In this document: piece after piece, positions 16,763 to 26,094 of the stretch | Layout: each line of letters begins with the position of its first letter | Numbering within the stretch: the stretch's first letter is position 1 | Assembly: GCF_900117425.1 (NCBI RefSeq) | Contig: NZ_FPEH01000025.1 | Span: 1 to 49,746 of the forward strand | Reading direction: 5' to 3' | Length of the DNA stretch: 49,746 bases | Origin: Novosphingobium sp. NDB2Meth1 | GTDB lineage: Bacteria > Pseudomonadota > Alphaproteobacteria > Sphingomonadales > Sphingomonadaceae | Position numbers and translations under genes: made by a program | The notes under the pieces: model-generated | Seen by the model: the letters and a program-made list of their open reading frames with translations, nothing else | What the model was told of the DNA's origin: nothing | Database searches by the model: none

Positions 16763-17512
16763 TCAGCGCTTCAGACACGCGATGATCGCTGACATGACGG
16801 CCGCGGTCTCATCGACATCGCGCACTTTCACCACGTCCACGCCGGTCTGCGCGGCGGGATAGTCGTTGCCGCCCGGATAGATCGCATCGCCGAGGAACAG
16901 CATTCCCGCCAGCGGCACGCCGCTTTCCTCGCTTAGCCGCTTCAGGCCGTAGCCTTTGTCGACACCTTCGCGGGTCACATCGATCGACGTCGTGCCGCCA
17001 AGATTGACCGACAGGCCCGGCAGCGCCGCGCGCAGCGTCTCTTGAAGGGCGATGCGCTTGGCGCGGTCCGGGTCCCAGCTCTTCTTCGCGAGCAGTGGTG
17101 CGTTCTGGCCGAGGCCAGAGAAGGTAATCTGGCTTCCCCGATCTTCGACCCGAGCCCCCCAGGCCCGCTCATCGGCGACTCTCACTATTGACAGCGCGTG
17201 GTCAAAGGCAGCGCGGATCTTCGCCTTTTCCGCTTCATCGAACAACTCGGCATAGATTGTGCGCCACTCGCCGTTGATGAAGCGATAGAGCTTGGTGCCC
17301 GTGGTGGGCATCAGCCATAATCGATCACGCGCTGAGTCGGCCGGCAATCGCGAAGCGACTTGTCTATAGAATTGCGGCCAATCACCCCCCGAGATCACCG
17401 CGACATCCGCCAGCGCGAGCAGGCGGATGAGCAACGCTGCCATCTCGGCAGACAAGGGGCGTTTGCTTTCGGTAAGAGTGCCGTCGAGATCGAAGACGAT
17501 CAGCCACTTCAT
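16763..17512 (-). CDS. HAD-IIB phosphatase, phosphomannomutase-like (copy 1)
   Basis: The 249-residue protein has HAD motif I FDLDGTLTESKRP (nucleophile Asp8), motif II in VISGGDW, and motif IV GDAIYPGGNDYPAA near the C-terminus, with the cap inserted between motifs II and III as in HAD-IIB enzymes (sugar phosphatases and eukaryote-type phosphomannomutases). The substrate cannot be told from sequence. AGGTG precedes the ATG. A paralog of identical length lies at 44028-44777 on the other strand; both are near polytopic membrane-protein genes (MgtC here, DedA there). Confidence 0.78.
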   Translation of the reverse strand: MKWLIVFDLDGTLTESKRPLSAEMAALLIRLLALADVAVISGGDWPQFYRQVASRLPADSARDRLWLMPTTGTKLYRFINGEWRTIYAELFDEAEKAKIRAAFDHALSIVRVADERAWGARVEDRGSQITFSGLGQNAPLLAKKSWDPDRAKRIALQETLRAALPGLSVNLGGTTSIDVTREGVDKGYGLKRLSEESGVPLAGMLFLGDAIYPGGNDYPAAQTGVDVVKVRDVDETAAVMSAIIACLKR

Positions 17513-17593
17513 GTCGCATCACCTGCTGGAGCGCGATCGGCGAGAAGGGGGTAGTGCATAGCTGACATCAGACTTTCTCTCGGCACAGATCCT

Positions 17594-18094
17594 TCATCGC
17601 AGCCACTGAATGACCGCCACTAAGATCAGGATGATTGCTGTGACGCCCACCACGACCAGCCTCTCCGCCCGCGGATCGCCGACATTCCTTATGCGCGCGG
17701 CGACCTGCCAGGCTGGCCGCAGCCGGACGCGCCAAGACCCCGCGACAATCCGGTCCAGTTCGGCGTCCGACAGACCGAAAAATGCTTTCACATCATCGCG
17801 CGCACGGCTTTTCAGGCCCATGACGCGCAGGATCGGATCGTCCCATGCGACGTCGATCGCACTCGGGCTGGAGAACAGCGGCCCTCGTTTGTCCTCGCCG
17901 GCCCAGGAGGGAGAGAGAAGCCCGATAATCTGGCGGGGATCGCGTTCCAGCAATACCGCCCAGCGGTCGAGCCGCACATGCCTATCCTCCTTGCGAACCT
18001 CGGGATCGGCCACACACCGATCGGCCCAAGCCCGATCGACCAGAACCCGCAGGCGCCGTTTCAGGCGGGCATCGGAGGACCAGATGTGCTTCAC
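17594..18094 (-). CDS. Hypothetical protein with C-terminal membrane anchor
   Basis: The 166-residue protein was not recognised. It is basic at the N-terminus (DARLKRRLRVLVDRAWADR), soluble through the middle (AFFGLSDAELDRIVAG resembles a small helical motif) and ends with one transmembrane helix (LVVVGVTAIILILVAVIQWLR), so it is probably tail-anchored. Its ATG overlaps the mgtC stop by four bases, so the two are translationally coupled and may act together. Confidence 0.7.
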   Translation of the reverse strand: MKHIWSSDARLKRRLRVLVDRAWADRCVADPEVRKEDRHVRLDRWAVLLERDPRQIIGLLSPSWAGEDKRGPLFSSPSAIDVAWDDPILRVMGLKSRARDDVKAFFGLSDAELDRIVAGSWRVRLRPAWQVAARIRNVGDPRAERLVVVGVTAIILILVAVIQWLR

Positions 18095-18546
18095 GGGCTG
18101 TCCGATGCGTCGATGTCGTCATGGGTTGCGCGCTTCAGCGGCCGCGAGCCGCGCAACGTCAGGAAGGTTGTCAGGCTAAGCACCAGCGCGATATCGTAAA
18201 GGCCGTAGCCCACCGCTGCCCCGAGAGCGCCGGTCGCCCACAGGCTGGCGGCAGTCGCCGTGCCAGACGCTTTCCCTTTATGCTTCAAGATCGCGCCACC
18301 ACCGATGAAGCCGACGCCGGTAATCAAGCCCTCCAGCAGGCGCGCTTGTGCCGGCGAGGTGCGGCCGAGGATCGCGATCCCGACGAGCACGAAGCCGCAA
18401 CTGGCGATCGCGACCAGCGGAAAGGTTCGAATGCCGGCGCTGCGTTCGTCCTTCTCGCGATCCCAACCAACGGGCAACGCGAGGGCATAGGCGATCGCCA
18501 GGCTGAAGATGTGCGTGAGGGATTCGGACCACGGTGGAAACGTCAT
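18091..18546 (-). CDS. MgtC/SapB family membrane protein
   Basis: The 151-residue protein shows the MgtC N-terminal membrane domain: ALALPVGWDREKDERSAGIRTFPLVAIASC, then LITGVGFIGGGAILK and ASLWATGALGAAVGYG. MgtC proteins are linked to magnesium limitation and, in some species, to inhibition of the F-type ATP synthase. The C-terminal cytoplasmic domain of longer MgtC proteins is absent. It sits between the P1B ATPase and the tail-anchored protein in a minus-strand run. Confidence 0.88.
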   Translation of the reverse strand: MTFPPWSESLTHIFSLAIAYALALPVGWDREKDERSAGIRTFPLVAIASCGFVLVGIAILGRTSPAQARLLEGLITGVGFIGGGAILKHKGKASGTATAASLWATGALGAAVGYGLYDIALVLSLTTFLTLRGSRPLKRATHDDIDASDSP

Positions 18547-18601
18547 TCGGCAGACCCCATCCGGATCGGGAATATGTCACAGGCTGCAGCCATGGATCTG
18601 T

Positions 18602-21106
18602 TCACCGTCGTCCCTCCGCATCGCGATAGGCGAGCAGTCGGAGAGCGTTGAACACCACGAGCAGCGTCGACCCTTCATGCACCGCCACTGCCGGGCCGAT
18701 ACCAAGTCCGAGAATGGTTGCCGGCACCAGGAGGGCGACCACACCCAGGCTGACGAACACATTCTGCAGGATCACCGAACGGGTGGTGCGGCTGAGCCCG
18801 ACCGCAAAAGGCAAGTGCGACAGATCGTCGGCCATGAGCGCGACATCGGCCGTTTCCAGCGCGACGTCCGAACCCGCCGCGCCCATCGCGATCCCGACCG
18901 TCGCGCTCGCCATCGCCGGCGCGTCGTTGACGCCGTCGCCGACCATCGCGACTTTCGCTTCGGCGCGCAGCTTCTTGATCGCCTCCACCTTGTCCTCCGG
19001 CATGAGATCGCCCCATGCCTCTTCGATCCCCACTTCACGCGCGATCGCTTTGGCCGCCCGTTGATGGTCGCCGGAGATCATAATCATCCGCTTGATGCCG
19101 ATTTCGTGCAGCCGCTTGAGCGCGGCCTTGGCCGTTTCGCGCGGCGTGTCGAGCAAGCCGATCGCGCCAAGATCGCGGCCATCGCGCTGCACGACCATGC
19201 TGGTCTGTCCACTCTCTCGCAATTGCTCGACGGCCTCCACCATCGCGGGAGACAGTGGCGGGATGCCATCGGCGCCGAACATTCCCGGCTTGCCAATCAG
19301 GACCTCATCTTCACCGACAAGGGCCGAGACGCCGCGACCCGTCAGGCTCTTCAGGCTTTCCGCCTGCGGGATGGAACGGTTTCCGACATGATCGCGCCCG
19401 TCACGTGCTATTGCTTGCGCCAGTGGATGATCGCTCAAGGATTCGACCGCTACTGCGATCGCCATAAGCTCCTGCTTGTCCACGCCGGTCGCCGGGATGA
19501 TCTGCTCGATGCGCGGCTCGCCCATGGTGAGCGTGCCGGTCTTGTCGAAGGCGATAGCCTCGAGCGAGCCAAGCAGTTCGAGCGGGGCACCGCCCTTGAC
19601 GAGAACGCCGCCTCGCGCGGCGCGGGCAACGCCCGACAGGACCGCGCTGGGCGTGGCAATAGCCAGTGCGCAGGGACTAGCTGCCACCAAGACGGCCATG
19701 GCGCGATAGAAGCTATCGCGAAACGGCTCATCCACGACTGTCCAGGCGAATAGGAGCAGCACGGCCAAAGCTAGGACCACCGGAACGAACACCCGCTCGA
19801 ACCGATCTGTGAACCGCTGCGTGGGGGACTTCTGCGTCTCCGCTTCGCTCACCATTTTGACGACCTTCGCGAGCGTGCTTTCGCTAGAAAGACGCGTGAC
19901 CTCGATATCGATCAGTCCGCTGCCGTTGATGGTCCCGGCGAATACGCGATAGGCTCGATCCAGCTTATCCGGATTGGCGCGTGCTGCATCGTCGTCTGTG
20001 ACTGGCCGCTTGTCGACGGGCATGCTTTCGCCCGTCACCGGTGCCTGGTTGACCGACGTTGTGCCTTTGACGATGAAGCCGTCGGCGGGAACGCGCGTGT
20101 CAGGCCTCACTACGACGATATCGCCCCATACCAATTCCTCGACCGGCAATTCCTCGGTGCTTCCGTCGAGGCGACGAACGATAGCTGTCGGAGGCGTCAG
20201 CTCGGCGAGCGCTTCGATCGCCCGTCTTGCGCGACCCATCGCGTAATGTTCCAGAGCGTGTCCAAGGCTGAACAAAAAGAGGAGCAGGGCACCTTCCGCA
20301 AATGCACCCAGCGCCGCTGCACCCGCGGCTGCCACAAGCATAAGCGTATCGATCTCGAATTTGCGCAGCTTCAGATTCTCGATCGCCTCGCGCAGCGTGA
20401 AAAAGCCACCAAAGACATAGGCCGATACGTAGAGCGCGGTGGGGAGCCACAGCGGCGCGCCGGCAACGAGTTTCTCGATGGCAAAACCGATCGCGAGCAA
20501 CCCGCCACAGGCAAGTGCGAAAATCAGCTCGGTGTTCGGGCCGAGGAAGGCGCCGTGAGCATGATCATGATCTGCATGATCCCTCCCGGCATGTTTGTGT
20601 CCGTCAGCCTCGCCGTGCTCTTCGCTGCCGGCCGGAGTCGGCCGGCTTGCAGTTGGCATGTTGCGCGGCGTTATTCCCAATTCAAGAAGTGCGTCTGAGA
20701 TCTGTCGCTCGGTTAGTTTTTCCCGGTCGAACTCGACGCGGAGCTGGCCCGATGCGCTCGCGCCCGCTTCTATGATACCCGGAAGCGCCCGCAGCCGGCC
20801 GACGACTGTGCGGGCACGCCGCTGGTGGGCGATCCCCTCCACTTCATAGAAAAGATGCCCGAAACGTCCGGTGATCGCCGCACCTGCAGCGTGAGCACTT
20901 TCACGTATGCGGGATAAAGAGACGATTTCAGGATCATAGTGAATGCACAGTAGGGCAGGCGTACCATTGTCTGGTACCATGATGTGCGCTTGTTCGACCC
21001 CCGGCCGTGCGGCCAGTTCCGAGGTCAGACGCTCGACACACGCGTCGGAAGCGTCAGTGATCTCGGGCAATATGAGGGGAATATCGAGCTGAAGCTTTTG
21101 TGTCAT
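18602..21106 (-). CDS. P1B-type heavy-metal ATPase, SPC type (P1B-4-like)
   Basis: The 834-residue protein has eight-helix P1B architecture with TGES (actuator), FDKTGTLT (phosphorylation Asp), SDHPLAQAI (HP motif) and GDGVNDAPAM (hinge). The membrane metal site is SPCALA and the last helices carry HEGST, the pairing described for P1B-4 ATPases such as CzcP and CtpD (Co, Zn, Cd or Fe). Two N-terminal domains (residues 1-75 and 83-145) look like HMA folds without any CxxC, followed by a His/Asp-rich linker (162-186). The ATG at 21106 follows AGGA. Export of divalent metal to the periplasm is inferred. Confidence 0.9.
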   Translation of the reverse strand: MTQKLQLDIPLILPEITDASDACVERLTSELAARPGVEQAHIMVPDNGTPALLCIHYDPEIVSLSRIRESAHAAGAAITGRFGHLFYEVEGIAHQRRARTVVGRLRALPGIIEAGASASGQLRVEFDREKLTERQISDALLELGITPRNMPTASRPTPAGSEEHGEADGHKHAGRDHADHDHAHGAFLGPNTELIFALACGGLLAIGFAIEKLVAGAPLWLPTALYVSAYVFGGFFTLREAIENLKLRKFEIDTLMLVAAAGAAALGAFAEGALLLFLFSLGHALEHYAMGRARRAIEALAELTPPTAIVRRLDGSTEELPVEELVWGDIVVVRPDTRVPADGFIVKGTTSVNQAPVTGESMPVDKRPVTDDDAARANPDKLDRAYRVFAGTINGSGLIDIEVTRLSSESTLAKVVKMVSEAETQKSPTQRFTDRFERVFVPVVLALAVLLLFAWTVVDEPFRDSFYRAMAVLVAASPCALAIATPSAVLSGVARAARGGVLVKGGAPLELLGSLEAIAFDKTGTLTMGEPRIEQIIPATGVDKQELMAIAVAVESLSDHPLAQAIARDGRDHVGNRSIPQAESLKSLTGRGVSALVGEDEVLIGKPGMFGADGIPPLSPAMVEAVEQLRESGQTSMVVQRDGRDLGAIGLLDTPRETAKAALKRLHEIGIKRMIMISGDHQRAAKAIAREVGIEEAWGDLMPEDKVEAIKKLRAEAKVAMVGDGVNDAPAMASATVGIAMGAAGSDVALETADVALMADDLSHLPFAVGLSRTTRSVILQNVFVSLGVVALLVPATILGLGIGPAVAVHEGSTLLVVFNALRLLAYRDAEGRR

Positions 21107-21172
21107 GAGTGGTCCTGTCTTGTAGCAGGGCGCTGGCATGGCCCTGCACCCCTGGGATCGATCAGTGGGCTG

Positions 21173-21598
21173 TCAGGGAGGACGCGCTTGATCCTTGGGC
21201 GGGTCGAGCGGGGCTCGGCGGCAAACACGCGTAGGCTTGTCAGGGCGCATTATCGCGATGTCGCTGTTCGAAATTGCTACGTTCGCCTGGTCGCCAACAT
21301 AGGTTAGGCCCATCGCAGGCGCTGTCAGGCGTTCAGGCTTGCCATCTGGCAGAACCCTGAGGTCGATTGTCAGCCCATCGAGTAGGAAATCTAGATCCAC
21401 CCTCGAACGATCATCGCAGACATAGCTATGTCTGACGACTTGTCCCGCGATAGCTCTGCGATCATGATCGCTCTTGGCCGCATTGTCGGCGTCTGCTGAG
21501 CAACCTGCTGCACCGATGATGGCAATGATCCCGGTGAAGATAGCGATCGACCAACACGGCAGATTCTGCTGCTTCGAATGTTCTAAGAATCTCTTCAC
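21173..21598 (-). CDS. Envelope protein with MliC-like domain (copy 2)
   Basis: The 141-residue protein starts with GTG seven bases after GAGGGG. It has a hydrophobic N-terminal segment ending IIGAAGCSADAD, which could serve as lipobox, then a domain resembling copy 1 (SYVCDDRSRVDLDFLLDGLTIDLRV, LTYVGDQANVAISNSDIAI, RPDKPTRVCRRA). It precedes the P1B ATPase gene by 66 bases and may head that operon. Lysozyme-inhibitor function is only a family-level suggestion. Confidence 0.65.
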   Translation of the reverse strand: MKRFLEHSKQQNLPCWSIAIFTGIIAIIGAAGCSADADNAAKSDHDRRAIAGQVVRHSYVCDDRSRVDLDFLLDGLTIDLRVLPDGKPERLTAPAMGLTYVGDQANVAISNSDIAIMRPDKPTRVCRRAPLDPPKDQARPP

Positions 21599-21838
21599 GG
21601 CCAGCCCCTCAGATGCAATCGCCGTGGGCGCCCAGGGTTGACGCCCACGGCGCGGACCCTTCTCACAAGCGCGCGGGGGGGCGATGGCTTGCGGGGGTCG
21701 ATTGCCGACATGTCGTTAAAGCTGCTCTGGGAAAGAGTATTTGCGGCGGCGTGGGCGTGCTTTGTGGACCCAAGCATAACCGGGTAGGTAATGCTTGTAT
21801 GGCGCAGGCTTTTTGCCACCGCTTTGATTTGGATCGCG

Positions 21839-22336
21839 CTAGTCATTGGCCCTGCCTGGCCGTGGTGGCATCTTGATAGGCCGCTGCCGATGCCGCGCAG
21901 ATTGAGGCAATCTCGATTGCCTACGAAGAAGCGAGAGAAATGCAGCGTCCTGATGGCGCATTGTTCGCCGAAGTCCTTTTCGCATCAGTCGACCCAGCAC
22001 CAGGCCAAAAATGCCTCGAACTTCGACGGCATGATGGATGCAAACTCCATTCGCGATCGGATCAATCTCGTAGTATTCGTCGAAGGTAAGGAAGCCGCGA
22101 ACTCCCATTTCCCATCCTATTGTCCGGGGTTTGATGAGCTTGTTGATGATCATTTGTGTTTTCATCTTTCGATCCCCCCCAAAAAACAGCCACGTGATGT
22201 CCAATTCGGCTCCGTGCTCGATTTGGCCAGTGATGCGATAGACTGGATGCCAGCGAGCGAAGCCGTGGAGATCGGCGAGCAACGACCACACCCTGAGGGC
22301 GGACATGTTATAGTTGAATGCTGTTTCTTCCTTCAT
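21839..22336 (-). CDS. SRPBCC-domain (START/Bet v1-like) protein
   Basis: The protein of about 165 residues starts MKEETAFNYNMSALRVWSLLADLHGFARWHPVY, the typical opening of SRPBCC ligand-binding proteins (WxLLxDxxxxxxWHP), and continues with the curved-sheet segments EHGAELDITWLFFGG and GWEMGVRGFLTFDEYYEI. The last 40 residues are Arg-rich and likely disordered. Ligand and role are unknown. ATG 22336 is preferred over an upstream TTG at 22351. It follows the czc-type operon after a hairpin. The 240 bases between it and the MliC-like copy 2 hold no convincing gene. Confidence 0.7.
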   Translation of the reverse strand: MKEETAFNYNMSALRVWSLLADLHGFARWHPVYRITGQIEHGAELDITWLFFGGDRKMKTQMIINKLIKPRTIGWEMGVRGFLTFDEYYEIDPIANGVCIHHAVEVRGIFGLVLGRLMRKGLRRTMRHQDAAFLSLLRRQSRLPQSARHRQRPIKMPPRPGRAND

Positions 22337-22373
22337 GGCTGTCTGTCCCAACGGTTCGCAGCCTCGCCGAACG

Positions 22374-22397
22374 GAAGGCCGCGTGAACGCGGCCTTC
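22374..22397 (-). terminator. Terminator-like hairpin after the czc-type operon
   Basis: GAAGGCCGCG (22374-22383) and CGCGGCCTTC (22388-22397) form a perfect 10-bp stem with a four-base loop, about 90 bases downstream of the DUF190 gene stop and before the SRPBCC gene start. No long T-run follows on the minus strand, so termination may be partial. Confidence 0.5.
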
Positions 22398-22489
22398 TTC
22401 CTCGCTCAGCATCGGATTCCTGCGATGAAGCAGGGCAGTCGGCATGCACGATCGCGCCGCCGTCCCTTGGAAATGGAACTCAAGGCAGG

Positions 22490-22834
22490 TCATGCGGCTG
22501 ACTCTTTGACGGCAAGGTTGGCTTTGCCGCCGACGACCTCGACGGCCTCCAGCGTGATAAGCCCGATGTCTGCCGTCGCCGCGACCGTTGCGGCGAAGGG
22601 ACGCAATTTGTCCTCGTCGTCAACGATCTCGATGACAACTGCCCGGTCGTTTTCGAAGACGTGGCGCTGATGGAGATGGGCCGAGCGGCCAAAGCCGAGC
22701 CGCGCTTCAAGCACGGTTACGCCAGCGAGCTTCCACTCTTGCGCAAGTGAGGCTACATATTCGAAAACCTTGCGGTCGCCAATGTAAGCTACGTCATCAG
22801 TATAAAGGCGAAGCAGTTTCATATTTTGATTCAT
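22490..22834 (-). CDS. DUF190 (PII-like fold) protein
   Basis: The 114-residue protein matches DUF190: KLLRLYTDDVAYIGDRKVFEYVASLA, LAGVTVLEARLGFG followed by HLHQRHVFEN, and VVIEIVDDEDKLRPFAA. The family has a PII-like ferredoxin fold and is often encoded with ion channels or transporters, where it is thought to sense a small ligand. Its ATG overlaps the RND pump stop by four bases, so it is the last gene of the czc-type operon and its product is probably made in proportion to the pump. GGAGAG precedes it. The His-rich HLHQRH loop could bind metal (inference). Confidence 0.85.
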   Translation of the reverse strand: MNQNMKLLRLYTDDVAYIGDRKVFEYVASLAQEWKLAGVTVLEARLGFGRSAHLHQRHVFENDRAVVIEIVDDEDKLRPFAATVAATADIGLITLEAVEVVGGKANLAVKESAA

Positions 22835-25800
22835 TCTTTCTCTCCTTCACTTGTTATTGCCGAGGCGAGGGGTTCAACCTCTTTGCCTCGGCGTCGCCAG
22901 TTGAGTTTTACGCCCAGCACCACCTTGGCGATCGCGGGCAGTACGAGCAGGGTGAGAATGGTCGCCGCGATCAGGCCGCCGATGACCGTGGTTGCGAGGG
23001 GCTTTTGCACTTCCGCGCCAGTTCCGCGGGCGAGGGCCATTGGAACGAAGCCGATCGCGGGCACGAACCCAGTCATTACGACGGCCCGCATCTTTTCCGT
23101 CATGCCTTCCCGGATCGCTTCCACGAGCGACACGCCCCCGTCGAGGCGCTCGCGGATAGCCGTCATGACCACGAGGCCGTTCAGTACGGCAACGCCCGCT
23201 AGACAGATGAATCCCACGGCGGCCGAAACTGAGAAGGCGATCCCGGTCAGGGCCAGTGTGAAGACTCCGCCCGCCAGCCCCAGCGGCACCGCTAGAAACA
23301 CCGCTGCCGCCCGCCCGAAGCCGCCCAACGCCATGTAGAGCAGCCCGAAGATTGCTGCGAAGCACAGCGGCACGACGATAGACAGGCGTTGTGAAGCCGC
23401 TTGCAGGCTTTGGAACTGCCCGCCCCATTCCAGATAGTATCCGGCGGGCAGCTTGACCTGCGCAATCTTTGCCTGCGCCTCGGCTACGAACGAACCTGCA
23501 TCCCGTCCCTGGAGATTGGCTTGGATGACAACGCGCCGTTTGCCATTCTCACGGCTGATCTGGTTCAAGCCTTCGGTGAAGCGGATTTGCGCGACTTGCG
23601 ACAATGGCACCGATCGCCTTACCTGCCCCTCTATTTGCGGAAGCAGGACGGGGAGAGCGAGTATCGTATCAAGATCGACGCGTGTCTTCTCAGGCACACG
23701 AACAGCAATGTTGAAGCGACGGTCGCCCTCGAACAGCAGGCCAGAGTCGCGCCCACCCATCGCGGCGGCCACGGTGTCCGCGACCTCCTGGACGGTAAGC
23801 CCGTAGCGTGCGATGGCGGCACGATCGAACCGAACATCGAGCGTTGGCGCACCGCCGGTTTGATCGGCCTTGACGCTTGCCGCCCCGGGGACCGACTGCA
23901 GCACCCGCACAATCTCGTTCGCTGACTGTGCCATCTTGTCAAGGTCGTCGCCGTAGAGCTTGATGGCGACGTCGCCACGCACCCCGGCGATCAACTCGTT
24001 GAAACGGAGCTGAATAGGCTGGCTAAGCTCGTAGAGCTGGCCCATCTTCCCGTTGGCCGCCTTCTCGACACGTTCGATTACATCGGCTTTGGACGTCACA
24101 CCGCTCGGCCATTGATCCTGCGGCTTGAGGATGACGAAGCCGTCGGACACGTTAGGTGGCATGGGATCGGTTGCCACTTCGGCGGTGCCCGTCTTCGAGA
24201 ACATCAGCTCGACTTCGGGCAATTTTGTCACGGCACGTTCTACGTTGCGCTGCATGGTAAGCGACTGTTCGAGGCTAACGGAAGGAACCCGCGTCGATGC
24301 GAGCGCCAGATTCTTTTCGTCGAGCTGGGGGATGAACTCCGAGCCCAACAGGCCGAAGGCCGGGATTGCGGCGACGAAGAAGGCGAAACCGCCGCCAATG
24401 AACAGCCACGGCCGCGCGAGTGCTTTGTCGAGAAGTGGCAGATAGCGTTCCTTGGACTTGCGGATCAGCCACACTTCCTTCTCGGCCACCTTGCCTCGGA
24501 TGAGCAGGGCAACGAGCGCCGGAACGAAGGTGATGGCGAGCACAAAGGCCGCGACCAGCGCCAACATGATGGTGATTGCCATCGGCGAGAAGGTTTTGCC
24601 CTCGACACCGGTGAATGTCAGTAGTGGCGCGAAGGCGAGCAGGATGATGGCCTGGCCGAACACCGTCGGCTTGATCATCTCCTGGCTGGCCCGCATTGTT
24701 TCTTCGAGCCGTTCGCGCAGGTTCAGCAATCGTCCTTCATGCTCCTGCCGGTGCGCGAGCCGGGCCAGGCAGTTCTCGATGATGATGACGGCGCCGTCGA
24801 CGATCAGCCCGAAATCGAGCGCGCCAAGGCTCATTAGATTGCCCGGCACGCGAAACGCATTCATGCCCATCGCCATCATCAGGAACGAGAATGGGATGAC
24901 GAGGACGGCAATGATCGCTGCGCGCCAGTTGCCCAACAGCAGAAACAAAGATGCCGCGACCAGCAAAGCGCCCTCGGTCAAATTGCGCTGGACGGTGGCG
25001 ACGGTGGCGTTGACGAGCTTGGCCCGATCGAGGACCACCTTGACCTCAACACCGGGCGGCAAGGTCGCTTTGACCTGATCGAGCTTTTCGCCAACCGCGC
25101 GGGCCACCACGCGGCTGTTCTCGCCGATCAGCATGAGCGCCGTGCCAACGACCGCTTCCTGGCCGTTCATGCTGGCGGCGCCCGTGCGGAGATCGCCGCC
25201 GATCCGCACATCGGCGATTTGTCCGATCGTGATCGGCACACCGCCGCGTGTCGCGGCCACCGCATTGCGGATTTCATCGACCGAGCGGATGCGTGCATCA
25301 GCGCGCACCAGATAGGCTTCGCCGCCCCGGTTGAAGAAATTGGCGCCGACCGCGAGGTTCGCCGCTTCGAGTGCCTGGCCAAGTTCGGTGTAGGAAATGC
25401 CGTAGCTGGTGAGCTTCACCGGGTCGGGTTCGACGACGAAGGTTTTTGCGTAACCACCGATCGAATCGACGCCCGCGACGCCCGGCACCGTCCGGAGCTG
25501 GGGCCGGATGATCCAGTCCTGGATGGTGCGAAGATAGCCAGCCTTTGCAACTTCGTCCGTGAGCCGGCTACCCTCGGGCGTCAGATAACTGCCGTCGGGC
25601 TGCCAACCCGGTTGACCTGCGACCTTGCGTGCGCCCCGGCCATCGGGTTTGCCGAAGCCGACCGTATACATGACGACTTCGCCGAGGCCCGTCGTCACCG
25701 GGCCGATTTGCGGCTGGACGCCCTCGGGCAGTGTTTCCTGGGCTTGGACAAGGCGTTCGCCGACCTGCTGGCGGGCAAAATAGAGGTCGGTCGAATCGGA

Positions 25801-26091
25801 GAAGATGGCAGTGACCTGACTGAACCCATTACGCGACAAGGAGCGTGTCGATTCCAGGCCGGGGATGCCGGCAAGCGCCGTTTCGATCGGATAGGTGACG
25901 AGCTTTTCCATCTCGACCGGCGAAAGCGCGCGGTCGACGGTGTTTATCTGGACCTGCTTGTTAGTGATGTCGGGAACAGCGTCGATCGGCAGTTTGGCGA
26001 GTTGCCACACGCCGATGCCAGCTATAGCGAGAAAGATGAACAGCACCGCCCAGCGCGCGCGGACGGACAGCGCCATGAGACTTGCGATCAT
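22831..26091 (-). CDS. czcA: CzcA-type heavy-metal RND efflux pump
   Basis: The 1,086-residue protein has 12-helix RND architecture with two large periplasmic loops. It opens MIASLMALSVRARWAVLFIFL and LPIDAVPDITNKQVQINT, typical of heavy-metal efflux (HME) pumps. TM4 carries the proton-relay signature DFGLIVDGAVIIIEN, which in the HME classification marks CzcA/CnrA-like Zn/Co/Ni pumps rather than CusA-type Cu/Ag pumps. The preferred metal cannot be fixed further. It is fourth in a minus-strand operon, three bases after the MFP gene. Confidence 0.93.
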   Translation of the reverse strand: MIASLMALSVRARWAVLFIFLAIAGIGVWQLAKLPIDAVPDITNKQVQINTVDRALSPVEMEKLVTYPIETALAGIPGLESTRSLSRNGFSQVTAIFSDSTDLYFARQQVGERLVQAQETLPEGVQPQIGPVTTGLGEVVMYTVGFGKPDGRGARKVAGQPGWQPDGSYLTPEGSRLTDEVAKAGYLRTIQDWIIRPQLRTVPGVAGVDSIGGYAKTFVVEPDPVKLTSYGISYTELGQALEAANLAVGANFFNRGGEAYLVRADARIRSVDEIRNAVAATRGGVPITIGQIADVRIGGDLRTGAASMNGQEAVVGTALMLIGENSRVVARAVGEKLDQVKATLPPGVEVKVVLDRAKLVNATVATVQRNLTEGALLVAASLFLLLGNWRAAIIAVLVIPFSFLMMAMGMNAFRVPGNLMSLGALDFGLIVDGAVIIIENCLARLAHRQEHEGRLLNLRERLEETMRASQEMIKPTVFGQAIILLAFAPLLTFTGVEGKTFSPMAITIMLALVAAFVLAITFVPALVALLIRGKVAEKEVWLIRKSKERYLPLLDKALARPWLFIGGGFAFFVAAIPAFGLLGSEFIPQLDEKNLALASTRVPSVSLEQSLTMQRNVERAVTKLPEVELMFSKTGTAEVATDPMPPNVSDGFVILKPQDQWPSGVTSKADVIERVEKAANGKMGQLYELSQPIQLRFNELIAGVRGDVAIKLYGDDLDKMAQSANEIVRVLQSVPGAASVKADQTGGAPTLDVRFDRAAIARYGLTVQEVADTVAAAMGGRDSGLLFEGDRRFNIAVRVPEKTRVDLDTILALPVLLPQIEGQVRRSVPLSQVAQIRFTEGLNQISRENGKRRVVIQANLQGRDAGSFVAEAQAKIAQVKLPAGYYLEWGGQFQSLQAASQRLSIVVPLCFAAIFGLLYMALGGFGRAAAVFLAVPLGLAGGVFTLALTGIAFSVSAAVGFICLAGVAVLNGLVVMTAIRERLDGGVSLVEAIREGMTEKMRAVVMTGFVPAIGFVPMALARGTGAEVQKPLATTVIGGLIAATILTLLVLPAIAKVVLGVKLNWRRRGKEVEPLASAITSEGEKE

Positions 26092-26094
26092 GGC

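Noticed and set aside
21595..21846. 83-residue minus-strand frame upstream of MliC-like copy 2
   Set aside because: No ribosome binding site or family resemblance and a low-complexity basic end; treated as intergenic.
22747..23338. Plus-strand frames opposite DUF190 and czcA start/end
   Set aside because: Shadows of conserved minus-strand genes.
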